NCBI RefSeq assembly: GCF_010093595.1
Contig: NW_022985476.1
Span: 1 to 64,000, forward strand
Direction of reading: 5' to 3'
From: Mytilinidion resinicola
Taxonomy: Eukaryota > Ascomycota > Dothideomycetes > Mytilinidiales > Mytilinidiaceae
DNA length: 64,000 nt
The notes under the pieces were generated by a model. It had not been told where the DNA came from and did no database searches. It worked only from the letters and a program-made list of their open reading frames with translations. Numbering within the stretch: the first letter of the stretch is position 1; every line of letters starts with the position of its first letter. Positions 24,015 to 34,453 of this stretch are shown here, one piece after another. The position numbers and the translations under genes are program-made.

Positions 24015-26975
24015 ACGTACTTTATAAGTAAGCAGGCCACCTAAGTAAGCAGGCCACCCTATTACTAAAACGCGCTTTATTAACTTTTAACTATTATACC
24101 TTAATAATATAACGCGTAACTAGTCTAAAGTAAAGGCCTAATATACCTAGCTATTTTAGCAATTAATAAGAACTAAATTTAAAGCGAGTAATAAGCGGCA
24201 ACAACCTTTAAAGTTCCTGGAAGCACGCTTTAATAATAACGCGCCGGAATAACCTTCTAACGTAATTATAAGCCTAATTTAAAGAAGCTTATAAAGCTAG
24301 AGGAATTAGTTATTATTTAATATATAATTAACCTAGATTTAAAAGGATTTGCACCGCAGTTAAGCGCTATATAAAATATAGCTAATAAGCTGCTAAATAA
24401 GCGCAGTACCGGCCAGGTTAGTAAGAATTAGCTATATAACTTTATTAAGCAGACTAATAAGCTTTAAAGCCTAGGAAAACGCCTAAATATAAGCTAAGCC
24501 GGCGTAATATACTAAAGAGGCTCGCGGTTAAGGCTATAGCACTAGCCCTAAGGTATAAAGGGCAGTTAGATAACTTATATAAGCTTTTAAAATAAGGAGT
24601 AATATAGGAAGTATATAAGGAAAAGTAGAAAAACGAATAAAAGGCCTATAGAAAGAAATAAAGGGGCTCTTTTACACCGGCCCTTAATATAAAATAAAAT
24701 AAAAATTAGGTAACTAAATACTATAAGCTTATAAAAGTAGAAAGCTTAATTATTACGCTTCTATAAACGGAATATATAGGGCTTAATATATACCTACACT
24801 ATATAAAGGTGCCTAATTACCCTTTACCTATATACCTCTGCAGGTATATACTATAGTCTTTAAAGCACGTAGTAATATACTATAAATAACACCGTAATAG
24901 CAGAGGCGATATATTTTTTAAGGCTAGAATAAAAACGTATATACAGCTATATAAAGACTATAAGGGAAATAAGGCCGTTTTATAATAGTTCCTGCACTAA
25001 ATAAACCTTCTACCCTACCTTTTTATAGCTAGAGAGATAGTAATAAAAAAGCTAGCTATATAGCTAGCTAACTTATATAGCTACGCCCTAAAAATAGAAC
25101 TATATATATATATATATATATTATATAACTATAGGTATACCTATAATAGGGCAACCCCCCTAATTTCCTATTATCCTTTAATTTAATACCTTAGCTTTTA
25201 AGAAAAAGGGCACGCGTATATAGTAAAGGCACGCGCGCCCTAATATAAACCCCGGACTTTACTAACCTTCTAGATACTATATAACCCTAGAACCTAGGGC
25301 CTATAGACACCGGATTAATTCTAGAAAATATATTAAGATAGCTTACTCTATAGTAATACTTATAGAGCTGCCATACGTCCCCTATAGCCGCGCAGAAATA
25401 AAAGGAACGTAAGGCGTTATATACTATAAAAAATAAGGTTTTTACCCGACCGCTATAGAGCGAACGGTTTCCCCTTATAAATAAACCTATATAGCACCGC
25501 CGTATAAACCCTAATAGGAGCTAAATCGGCCTAATAGAACCTAATAATAATAATAATAATAATAATAATAAGCTTTAAATATAGTTTAATTAAAAGTATA
25601 ACTATTAGAAAGCTCTATATAAAAATCTAAGGATTATTATACTATAGTTTAAGCTTATATATAATATAAAGGCGAAGTATAGTATTATAGATAACAACTT
25701 CTATAACTTTAATAAAACCGGCTTCTAGATAGGTGTTATTTTAATAGGAGTAGTTATTATAGGCTCTAAAAGACAAAATTAACTAAAAGCTATATAACTA
25801 GGTAATTGTAAGTAGGCTACTATAATTAAGGCTATTAATACTTATAAGTAGGTAATCCTGCTATTTATTATCCTTGCAGGTAAGTACTACTTTTCTATAT
25901 AATATAAGGGCAGCAATATACTACTAAACTAGGCTATAGCAGTAAGTAATAATAGCTAGATAATAAATAAGCTTAGTATTATATAGCTATAATATTTTAA
26001 TATATATATAAAGGACCGCACTATAGGTATATATTACCTGCTTATTTTAGACGGCTATAAAAGCTATAACTTACTTTAATTTAAAAAGCTTTATAAAAAG
26101 AATAATATTATTATACTATATATACTGCTGCACGCTTTATATCTATTATAGCCGCTTAATATAGGCTATTTTGCGCTGTTAAAAAAAGTATATAGTTGCT
26201 AAATTAAGGATCTAGTGCGCAACTATATTAACTATATTATAAAGCTTAAGTTCCTACTAGCTTTTAAAGTAGTATTTAACAACTTATTTATAAAAAGTAA
26301 TATCTGTATAAGTTTTTAAAGCGCTAGCCTTATACTGCTTAATCTAGAGGTAGTACTTTTAAAGCTTAATATTATACTTTATATACTGTTGCCTGCCGCT
26401 ATAAAAGCTTAATAGAAATTAAAAACACTAAGTAATACTTTTAAGCTAGGCTCTTAATTAGTATTAATTTATAATTATATTTAAATATATTAAAATAGCT
26501 CTTCTACTATAATTTTTAAGTTGCTTAATTTACTTATTAAAGGTGCTAAAGTATAGATATATAGGGCTATATTATTATATAATTAGGTTATAAGCCTTTA
26601 AAAGGTAAATAAGGCCGCTATAAAGTATAGAAAGCGTAAAAAAAAGCAAATTTAGAGGTAAAAAGTTCTAATAAAGGTATAGGGCTCTAAAATAATTGCT
26701 TAAAAGGAAGCTAATAAACAAATTAAGGGCGAAATATATTAAAATAGAAGGCACCCGGGTGGAAGTATACGGCAGTAAGCGCGCTATAAACGCTATAGCA
26801 AGACAGGATATAACGCTTATATATATTAAAAAGATAAGGAAATTATTATAGATTAGACTATAAGTTATATTAAGTTAATATTTATTAGCGTTATAGAGCA
26901 ATTTATATTTTACATCGCGTTTTAGTAATAGGGTGGCCCGTTTACTTAGGTAGCCTGCTTACTTATAAAATACGT
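24015..26975 (+). mobile_element. Fot1/pogo-type transposon B, nested in C and itself split by a LINE
   Basis: Terminal inverted repeats start ACGTACTTTATAAGTAAGCA (24,015) and end in the near-exact complement (to 26,975). Both sides have TA (24,013-24,014 and 26,976-26,977), restoring element C's sequence when removed. Total 2,961 bp, or about 1.86 kb without the LINE and its target duplication. The plus-strand transposase has its DNA-binding part at about 24,190-24,468 and its catalytic part at about 25,570-26,400, with a NFNKTGF-like block (about 25,696), LLILDGYKSY (about 26,040) and LLQPLNIGYFALLKK (about 26,145-26,190). RIP stops are throughout. Confidence 0.87.
24469..25565 (+). mobile_element. 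5'-truncated Tad-like LINE with (TAA)n tail
   Basis: A 1,097 bp insertion within element B. It is flanked by a ~14 bp target duplication TAATAAGCTTTAAA (24,455-24,468 and 25,566-25,579) and ends in a run of about nine TAA units, typical of fungal non-LTR retrotransposons. The last coding part (about 24,745-24,925) reads GLNIYLHYIKVPNYPLP, then a Cys-containing block, then LKHV, then HRNSRGD. That is the usual C-terminal order of Tad-type ORF2 proteins (a YLH..VP...C.C....KHV...R pattern). The 5' part, with most of the reverse transcriptase, is missing. Confidence 0.82.
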
Positions 26976-27528
26976 TATTTATAATACTATACTTCGCCTT
27001 TATATTATATATAAGCTTAAACTATAGCGCAATAATCCTTAGATTTTTATATAGAGCTTTCTAGTAATTATACTTTTAATTAAACTATATTTAAAGCTTA
27101 TTAGTCCGCTTAATAAAGTTATATAGCTAGTTTTTACTAACCTAACCAGCACCGCACTCTCTAAATAGCTTATTAGCTATATCTTTTATAATATTTAAGC
27201 TAGGCGCAAACCCTTATAAATCTAGATTAAGTATATACTTAATAATAACTAATTCCTCCGGTTTTATAAGCTTCTTTAAATTAGGCTTATAATCGCGTTA
27301 AGTGGTTGTTCCGGTGCGTTGGTGTTGAAGCGTGCTTCTAGGGACTTGGAAGGTTGTTGCAGCTTGTCGCTTGCTTTGAATTTGGTTCTTATTAATTGCT
27401 AAGATAGCTAGATATATTAGGCCTTCGCTTTGGACTGGTTGCGCGTTGTGTTGTTGAGGCATGATAGTTGAAAGTTAACGGAGCGCGTTCCGGTGATGCG
27501 GTGGCCCGCTCGCTTGTGTTGCACGTTA

Positions 27529-28209
27529 CCCCAAATCCGATGTAGATCTGTTGTGCCAATGGCCATAGTCAACCTCGAGTATGTTGTATCGTGCCAGCAG
27601 ATGGGCCGTATACAGAGTATTCTCCAAAGGGAAGGACTATTAGTAAATCGGACCTAGCCTTGAAAAATGGGGCAGAGGTTGCGATGGCACCCCTTAGTCT
27701 CCTTCATGGGTTCTTCCGTTCGATTCAACGTCTCATGAGCTCGTAGGAAGGCTGATAATCTCTTTCCGGTTGCTTCAAGAGTTTTAGAGAGTGAGGAAGT
27801 TCGTTTTCGGTTCCCTCACTCACTTCAAGAGGAAGACTCATTAGACTAAGTCTTCTGCTTAAATGCTAAGCTCTCATTTAGTTCATTGAGAAAGGATATA
27901 GTTTCGACGGGTTTCAAAGCTCGGCATGTAACCGTTACCGACGAAAGAAGGTGAGTCTAGCTCTTGCATAAAAGATATTACTGCCGTATCTCGCTGTTCT
28001 CTAGCTCAGGTGCCGCAAAGACGGAGATGGCTGTACGAGATGCAAGGCGCTCTCACGAACTTGCACATACACAGAGTTTAACCACGGCAAACTATTAAGA
28101 GGTCGGAAGAGAGTAGCTTATTTATCAGCTTCTGGGTCTATTGAACCAGATCTACCTCTATCTATGTCTGTACCCGTGGCTCTAGATAGATGCTGCTTCA
28201 AGAAGGGAC
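27529..28209. other. Intergenic, no gene seen
   Basis: Normal base composition, no RIP signature and no convincing ORF. A short inverted arrangement around 27,780-27,850 (CTCACTCACTTCAAGAGGAAGAC and relatives) is the only structure noticed. Confidence 0.6.
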
Positions 28210-28465
28210 TGTCCCACTCAGGTTGCAGCACTACAACCTAGGATCAACAACTCACATGCCAGAAAGCCACTCTCCGAACATCAGCTGTAGAGAACCCAGC
28301 TGAAATCTCAGCTGTAGAGAACCGAGCTGAAGCCTCAGCTGTGCAGGGCTCATCTGAACTTACTAGCGCGCCACCCTGGGGGTGACCCCTTTCCTTCCTC
28401 TAGTATATATACAATTCGCTAGACACCGATAGAAATCAGAGCCAGTTTTCAACCTGAGTGTCCCA
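28210..28465 (+). repeat. Solo LTR-like repeat, unmutated
   Basis: 256 bp beginning TGTCCCACTCAGGTT and ending AACCTGAGTGTCCCA, a 12-of-15 inverted pair with TG..CA ends like an LTR. It contains three tandem ~30 bp repeats with the core CAGCTGTAGAGAACC (about 28,281-28,350), a TATATATA promoter-like segment (about 28,404) and the GATAGAAATCA block shared with 9,708-9,990. No internal retroelement or second LTR is adjacent and no target duplication is clear. It may be Copia type. Confidence 0.55.
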
Positions 28466-28644
28466 GAACGCTCAGAAAATATTCCATAACCTCAAAACCC
28501 ACAACATGCGGAAATGCTAGCGCTAGAGCATGGACTCGATCAATCGGCTAACCTATTTAAAGATCTTGGCAGCGGCTTGGATTCCACGTTCTCACAGGGT
28601 GCGTTTAGTCAAAAACTCTCTTTAGTTGCCTGAAGCTCACAAAC

Positions 28645-29352
28645 ATGATTTACCCATATCTACTAAACCACCCTCCCATCAACGATCCTGAATGGGGCTA
28701 CGAAATACCGGGAGAGCCCGCTTCCTCAAAATCTACCAGCCCAGGATGCCCTCATTCATCATCGCTTAGTAGTCGAAGTCCGGAGTTGAATATGCGCTTC
28801 GAGTTGGCACCATTCCACCACTCGCCACAACAATTCGAAACAGCTATGCCTACCCCGCAGCCAACACCGAAGTCGTGTCACTGCTTGGAGAGTATAATTT
28901 TCCTGCTCGAAGATGTGGATATGGCGATCACGACAACTCAGGGATCTACGCCGGCCGCGGCACTTGCGAGCCGCCAAGAGGCGGTAACGTGCTGTCAGCG
29001 GTTGCTGAAGTGTCTGGAGTGCATTACACGCGTGGAGACACTGATACCATGCGAGAAACTTGTTACCCTCTGCTCCATAGCCGTCAAGAGGTTTGTGGAG
29101 CAGCTGCAGAGGCGTGAGGTAGACTCGCAAGTCGACCTGTTTTTTTGGGAGTACGAGATGACTTCGAAAAGGGAGTGGGCGTTGCTGATGTCCGCGTTAG
29201 TGGTAGTGCAATTGCGTTGTCTGACTGAATTCTTGGATGATAGGAGAAGGGTTGCGGCTTCGGTTCTATCTCAGTCACAGATCGCAAAACTTGTGACGAA
29301 CGAGAGGCTCTTGGCGGAGCTGGAAGGGAGGATGCGAGAGGAACACTTGTGA
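28645..29352 (+). CDS. AflR-like C-terminal regulatory domain protein, lacking the zinc cluster
   Basis: An intact 235-residue ORF. The middle and C-terminal part (from about residue 78) has the pattern of the aflatoxin-regulator C-terminal domain of fungal cluster activators: a CHCLESIIFLLEDVD-type start, a block CCQRLLKCLECI (about 116-127), then LIPCEKLVTLCSIAVKRFVEQLQ (split here for length: Cys-Glu-Lys-Leu followed by a helical stretch). Real AflR-type regulators begin with a Zn(II)2Cys6 DNA-binding cluster; none is present here or in upstream frames, so the protein probably cannot bind DNA by itself. It is either a truncated relic or a dominant-negative type protein. It sits beside two P450 relics, consistent with a former secondary-metabolite cluster. 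The family call rests on pattern, not on a search. Confidence 0.5.
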   Translation: MIYPYLLNHPPINDPEWGYEIPGEPASSKSTSPGCPHSSSLSSRSPELNMRFELAPFHHSPQQFETAMPTPQPTPKSCHCLESIIFLLEDVDMAITTTQGSTPAAALASRQEAVTCCQRLLKCLECITRVETLIPCEKLVTLCSIAVKRFVEQLQRREVDSQVDLFFWEYEMTSKREWALLMSALVVVQLRCLTEFLDDRRRVAASVLSQSQIAKLVTNERLLAELEGRMREEHL

Positions 29353-29475
29353 ATTGATAAAGCGGATTGGATTGGATGACCAAGACTCGAGATAGCGATC
29401 CACCATCTTTGAAAGGCTTCCTTGAATCAACTTCAATTAGGCTCTCTACGACTCTAGAGACACACAATCTTCTTA

Positions 29476-30822
29476 CTAGACCCTCTCGGCCAGTCTTACC
29501 ATCAACGGAGGCCTTGCCCAGATCCAATGGGCTGGTTGATCCATCTAGAAGTTGCTTTCCTCACAGATCTCAATGGCGAAGCTCTAAATGAGTCGAACTA
29601 AGATGACGCGAATCTCCGCGTAGGCAAGTCTAGTTGGTATAGCACTGCGATACTGCGACGAAAATGATGGCCTAATGCTTTCCAATGCAATTCCGATGAC
29701 CGACAGAAAATGGCTTGAATACTGCTCTTCGACCGTTTCCGCATCCTGGATTTCCGAGCCATCGAGAGGGATCAAAAGAATCGGGTCTAGAAAATTTCGC
29801 TTTGAGTTGTAGGCGACCGGTTGGTATATTCCCACCGTCGTCTCCATTAGCACTGTCAGCTCTCTATAGTTTCGCTAGTTCGGGCACAAGAGCAGGTTCG
29901 AGGGTGCGTTGTCTAGGGCGGGCTAGCCGGCAGCGACGCGACCCCTGTGGGAGCAACTCTGGGCGTGAAAATAGGCTGCGAAGGATACTTTCGCATACTC
30001 TCATGAATGACAACATCAAGGAATTCCATATTCGACGTGGATTCGAACGTGATATCCTTCTCCGCCCGGATCATTCCCTCAACTTGTCTACGAATGTCAG
30101 CATTCACGGCGAGATGGTATGTACAGCCTGAAATAGCTGCTGCCGACGTCTCCGAGCCAGCCAAAATGATGAGATTTAGATTCGAATAGTTCTCCTCCCT
30201 AGACATCTCCTTCTTGCCGCCATCATGCTCCACAGCAAGTCTCCGATCCACCTTCTCAACCGCCAATCCCTGATGCTCTCAGTTTCTCAAGGAAGAAGAT
30301 CGCAATTAGCTTTCGGAAAACGGCATCGAACCAGGGCAATTGCTGTACACTTCCTAACATGGTCGCGCCTTTTACAGAATCAAAAACGAGTGCGACCCAG
30401 GGATGGTATTTCCCAGCCTGCAAGCAACCAAATGGCTCGCCGCATCCGAGCTCGCCGATGAAGTCGAAAGTTGCCCCGTTGCTCCAGGCTGACATGTCGA
30501 CTATCCCTTCTGACTCAGTTGAGCTGCTACCTCGAGACCTGTTTTCGCAATTAAGCGACGAAGAGATCAACGAGCGACGGGATCAACGCTCCCGCTCTCT
30601 GAGCGCTTTATCCGAGAATGCATGCGCAAGCACGCGGGGAATGAGTGGGCTCGTCGGCTGTGAGTGTTTCCGGTACACCGTTGATCCACAAGTCCTTGAA
30701 GTAGCGCTTCATATCCTTAGGCAAGACGGCTTGGCCCGGCTTGCGGAGGTAGATGTCTGTGCATGCATCTGGGTGTATGAAGGGGAGCCCTGTTGGAGAC
30801 ACTCAGACTATATCACATGATG
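29476..30822 (-). pseudogene. Cytochrome P450 relic B (frameshifts and stops)
   Basis: A minus-strand P450 of the fungal secondary-metabolism type, readable only in shifting frames. From upstream to downstream: the FIHPDACTDIYLRKPG block (about 30,780-30,730), FDFIGELGCGEPFGCLQ (about 30,480-30,430), I-helix AGSETSAAAISG (about 30,170-30,130), K-helix ESMRKYP (about 30,010-29,990), RWLGNP (about 29,760), heme loop FSVGHRNCIG (about 29,715-29,686) containing the axial Cys, and a C-terminal PPLMVRLAERV ending in TAG at 29,476. At least three frameshifts and one stop right after the heme loop interrupt it. The N-terminal membrane anchor is missing, as relic A begins upstream. It would have been an ER monooxygenase. 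Confidence 0.82.
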
Positions 30823-31592
30823 CCTAGCCTATCGACTTCCCAATTCATCCTCCACTACACCTTGTCCACAATTTGCTGATGGTGGTCGTCTCCTTGCTTC
30901 TTCACAGATGGTGGAATGCATTTTATCAACGGTCAATCGAACAGCGGAAAGAATTTGACAGCAGACAGGAACGCGATAGCTTTGATGCTGTTGAAGATCA
31001 AGGCAATCCAGGGGTGATATTTTGAGTCTTGAAGACAGCCGAATGACTCGCCGAATGCTAAATCTCCGAAGATATCGAATTTGGTATAGTTAAGCCACGG
31101 GAATATGTTTATCACAGTGCCCTCAGGGCTGTCGGCAGGCGTTGGTTCGCGCAGTCGCTCAATCGACAGGCTGACATATTGAAGCACGATAGGCTCTTGG
31201 GTTCGAAGGGCGCCCCACCAAAGAGAATCTTTTAGATATTGCTGTTGGCGGGGACGGGGTTGAAAGATGTCCGCCCAGGCTTTTGGATGGGCGAAGGTGA
31301 CTTCATCTGGTGCGGTTCGTAGGATAGGGCCATATCTTCGACGCAGCTTCTGAAGGTCAGGGATCATGGCTCCCCGAAAGAGTGCGTGGGCGTAAGGAAG
31401 GCGTGATGCTGACCATGCGCGAGGTCCAGGGACTTTCGACAGTGGGTGAAAGAAGATGTTTTATATGGCTTTTCCGATGGGATACTATCTCAAAGGTCGG
31501 TGGGATCCTCAGGATGTCCAAGTTCAGGTGTGCCGTACGCATAGCAACACGATTACGGCTATTTGCACAGAGAAGGCGTCGACGTGCACCAT
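30823..31592 (-). pseudogene. Cytochrome P450 relic A (N-terminal half)
   Basis: Start ATG at 31,592 with a hydrophobic anchor (VQIAVIVLLC). After a disordered stretch come the PLSKVPGPRAW hinge (about 31,440), RRYGPILRTAPDEVTF (about 31,346-31,300) and FDIFGDLAFGESFGCLQ (about 31,085-31,035). After the TGA behind FFPLFD the homologous frame continues with KCIPPSVKKQ and VDRLGIM to about 30,830. It is then cut off, before any I-helix or heme region, by relic B, a relative in the same orientation. The two therefore look like a tandem pair fused by deletion. Several stops (TGA, TAG, TAA) in place of Trp, Gln or Tyr suggest it is dead. Confidence 0.78.
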
Positions 31593-31599
31593 GATGTCG

Positions 31600-32260
31600 A
31601 AGCTGGTTGACAAAGTGACCGACTCGGCCAACTCGGATCGGATGGCCGGGGCTGAGATTGAAGCTCTCCGTGAAAGATGCAGGATGGGTTGAAGTGGTAA
31701 GGCAGAGAGATGTCATGAAACGCAGCGGTTGCCAGACGAACAGTCACCGGCATGACGTGTTACGACCGTGAGAAACTTATGCTGTGAATTCCCCGTGGAG
31801 GTTTCAGGCGCCGGGCGGGGTCATCAATGGTGATAACGGCGAGACTGTGGCGTGGTGCAGGGTACACTCAAGCGACATCACCGAGTATCAGGCCAGTTAT
31901 CCGGGACTGGTGTCGTTCTCCCCTTCTCTCAACATGGGGATACAATTGACTGGTCACTGCACCATCGATGGCAAGTTAGCCATCAATTTCGAATCTGGAT
32001 CTTCTGATACCATGACTGTCAATGCACCACCAAGTCTTGGTACGTTCCTTCGGTGGAGGCAGCCTAAGTCGAATGTACAGCGATGCTTTCAAAGGTGCCC
32101 TCGGCGTCTCTAACCCAAGCTTCAGTACCATTTTCGGGCTTAACGCAATGCTGGAGACGGCTATCAATATAAAGATGTACGATATGGCACGAAGACCTTA
32201 AATGGAGCCGCAAATCTCACCGCGCGCACGCCACATGATATCAACGTCGTTGGCGATATC
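31600..32260 (+). other. Unassigned stretch with an unrecognised ORF
   Basis: Contains a plus-strand ORF of 109 codons at 31,784-32,113. I do not recognise the product. Conceptual continuations in other frames (for example NPSFSTIFGLNAMLE near 32,112-32,158) suggest an old, frameshifted gene fragment. Nothing more can be supported. Confidence 0.35.
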
Positions 32261-32560
32261 GGTACCGGGACTCCTGGTGCATTCGACGCACCACAGCACA
32301 GAGCGCACCCATCAGACGGTGGAAATCGCAACTCGCTTCTACATCTCCCAGGGAGGCACAAATTGGCCAGATTTCCTCCCAACACTACATCGCCCGCTGA
32401 ACAACTCCAGGAGCGAGTCAGCAGGCATCTCGCCGAACGAGCCCATTCACGAGTTCCGTCTCAATGAGAGCATCCCGTCGCTCGTCGCTTCTGGAGAGCT
32501 AGATCTTGAGCGCGCCGGGGCGCCGTCATCACTCAACGTACAGCCTCCCACCGTTCAGAG
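32260..32560 (+). pseudogene. Gypsy integrase fragment, not RIP-mutated
   Basis: A plus-strand frame within the ORF at 32,202-32,702 contains STERTHQTVEIATRFYI (32,286-32,336) followed by a WPDFLPTLHRPLNNSRS block and SPNEPIHEFRL (to about 32,462). This is the end of a Ty3/Gypsy integrase core (the glutamate region GQSERTNQ-type, then the NN..S..SPNE block). The first two catalytic aspartates are absent. The fragment has normal base composition, unlike the chromovirus at 14.7-20.4 kb, and belongs to a different lineage. Confidence 0.72.
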
Positions 32561-32699
32561 CACCCTGACAACTTCGCAGGCCCAACAGCCTTGCAGGCCC
32601 CGACGGTTTTGTAGTCTCCGGGTCGTGCTAACCAGGACGTCCTCGACCCAGAAGCGTCGAGCTTTCTCAAAACCCGCGATATCTTCCGTCAAGCACCTC

Positions 32700-33135
32700 T
32701 AAGTATAAGGCGCTCTAGAATATAGAATAACAAACTATACTTGCCCGAACTAATTTCTAGAACTAGTAAGTTAGGTGCAGCATGCGTTATTCTCTGTAAG
32801 AGTTTAGTAAGGTTAAGACTATTTAAAAAAGTTAATAATATCCGCAACTATCTAGCTTAGGATAAAGGTCTTCTAAAAAGCGTTCTTTTCTAAGTATAGT
32901 TGGGAAATGCTTTGGGTTACTGCTTCCAACGCAACCGCAGCCGTTGCAGCCGGTGACTTATTTAATTCGATAGTAAGATTCTTAATCCTTAGTTAGAGCT
33001 TTTTATTTAAAACTTACTAAAGTGTTATCTAGTCTAGTATACTTAATTAGGCGGCGAGCCAGGAACAGAATTTCTCTAATCGCTTTCGCCGCCGCACGCA
33101 TGAAGATCTGCTTCCACACAGGCCGTCAGCCGCTT
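32700..33135. other. Partly RIP-like AT-rich spacer
   Basis: Short islands of TA-rich, CA-poor sequence (32,700-33,040) alternate with normal sequence. No gene was recognised. It may be remains of the retroelement whose integrase scrap precedes it. Confidence 0.4.
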
Positions 33136-33149
33136 GTACTTCAACCGGG

Positions 33150-33385
33150 AGACCTAGTATACGAAGTACTTGCGTAGTCAACCACCTCCAGCGCGCAATT
33201 CGCCGCGCAGTTTTCAACGTTAGGGCAGAACTCTGGGTCAAACGCAGTACCTACACAGTTTGTATACCCACCTAAATTATACAGCCATCGGTAATTCGAA
33301 TCCAGCACGATGGAAGAATTAACTAAGACGCAACCCCCTGCCAACGTGCACTTCTTTAATGGTAGCGAGGGATGGACTTCCTAGG
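33150..33385 (-). pseudogene. GH7 cellobiohydrolase/endoglucanase fragment
   Basis: Minus strand. EVHPSLPLKKCTLAGGC (about 33,383-33,335) continues directly into VLVNSSIVLDSNYRWL, GGYTNC, a DPEFCP block and ENCAANCALE (to about 33,180). This is the N-terminal part of a mature glycoside hydrolase family 7 enzyme: cysteine spacing and the LD(A/S)N(W/Y)RW and C(A)ANCALDG landmarks match. A TAG stands just before EVHPSL, and similarity ends after the VDYA segment, so about 70 of roughly 430 residues survive. No signal peptide or catalytic E-x-D-x2-E is present. It is a dead fragment of a plant-cell-wall enzyme gene. Confidence 0.78.
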
Positions 33386-33399
33386 TTAATTCGCATGGC

Positions 33400-34440
33400 T
33401 GCTAGGCTGTGGCATAAGGAGGATGGAGAGAAAGCGCAACAACGCGTGTTAATTAAAACCTAATTGCAAAACAACATGACGCTATAAATATGCCTATAAG
33501 ACGACTGAAGACAGGAGGCGATAGAGAGCAAAGGACGAGAAGATCGCACTTACTTCTTATACCTCCACCCACCTACCTTTGTATTCGTCCACCTAAGTTA
33601 AAACTATATCTCCTTAACATCTCCAAATTGCGCTCCATCCGAGCCGCAACTTCCACACGTCTTCTAGAAATATTAAAAGCCGGGTATCCGTTAATTGCTT
33701 ACTAGGATATAAACAATTAATAGCAAAAGCCTATATATTTGGCTTTGATTAGCTTTATATCTGCCCTCGTTTCGAGTTTATCGAAGACTCCGCCGTGATC
33801 CCCGCGACCGATCCTAACATGATGGATCGATAGAGTTCTGATTTTAGAATCGCGGTCTTGTACTGCGATTTGCCAGGGGCCGCACGGGCGGTAATGAATT
33901 GTCCCGAATAAGAGATGATTATGCAGGCTCGGTATATGAGGGATGTGTTAACATTCCTGGGATCTGGATGAACATGACATCGACATTCATGTGGGTGAAT
34001 AGAGGCCATAAGCACCGAAATTACAATGGGTTACTGTGTCAGACGGGTGGGTGGTGTGAAGCAGTTAATAGGACGGATGGTGCAGGTTTTAAAGAGGATG
34101 GAGGCGAGAAAAGTACTATCTCAAAACGTCACGTGCTAACACATTTCCAGAAGCAGCAAGTCTTTGGAAAATGACTATAAAGTGTTGAGCACTTCATCTT
34201 AGAGTCGTGGTTCAGTGCATCAAGAATCTGTCGCTATCCTTTTGACAGAGGCCCAATATGCGCATCTGGGCTTCGAGGGTGAGGATTGGAGGCCAAAATT
34301 GCACCCTCGTCAAAAGGATAATAGGTAAATGGACATTCTAATGTGTATCTAAGCAAATTCCTTTCCCGTTCAGGGAACTGAGCTGCTCCTGCTCCAGCCT
34401 GAGCTATGGCTGTGCTGGGATGAGCGCATCCTGAGTCGAG
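33400..34440. other. No gene recognised
   Basis: Short overlapping frames only (for example 33,899-34,174 plus). Composition is mixed, with AT-rich patches near 33,640-33,740. Nothing supportable was found. Confidence 0.5.
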
Positions 34441-34453
34441 ACTGAGCCGTTCG

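Larger units (their letters stand above)
23460..27526 (-). mobile_element. Fot1/pogo-type transposon C, minus strand, split by element B
   Basis: The 5' end is at 27,526, beside TA (27,527-27,528), with a terminal repeat ending GTGTTGCACGT. The transposase runs leftwards: N-terminus at about 27,452-27,300, DNA-binding part to about 27,000, then interruption by element B at 24,015-26,975, and resumption at about 24,012 down to about 23,460, where similarity fades. B and C align closely, which proves the split. Bases 27,300-27,526 are unmutated (start ATGCCTCAACAACACAACGC on the minus strand, HTH-type block ATTFQVPRSTLQHQ), whereas all the rest shows heavy RIP. The 3' end was not found. Confidence 0.78.

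Noticed and set aside
61..27300. Whole TA-rich block as a centromere or as mitochondrial DNA
   Set aside because: Transposon ends, target duplications and telomere linkage explain it, and base changes are directional transitions. RIP-ed subtelomere is the better reading.
28645..29352. Full AflR-type DNA-binding activator
   Set aside because: No Zn(II)2Cys6 cluster in any frame within several hundred bases upstream; only the C-terminal domain pattern is present.
28759..29527. Minus-strand ORFs overlapping the AflR-like gene
   Set aside because: They mirror the plus-strand frame or the P450 tail in the wrong frame and show no domain.
30225..30820. Plus-strand ORFs over the P450 relics (up to 153 codons)
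   Set aside because: The P450 motifs lie on the minus strand at the same positions, so these are shadows.
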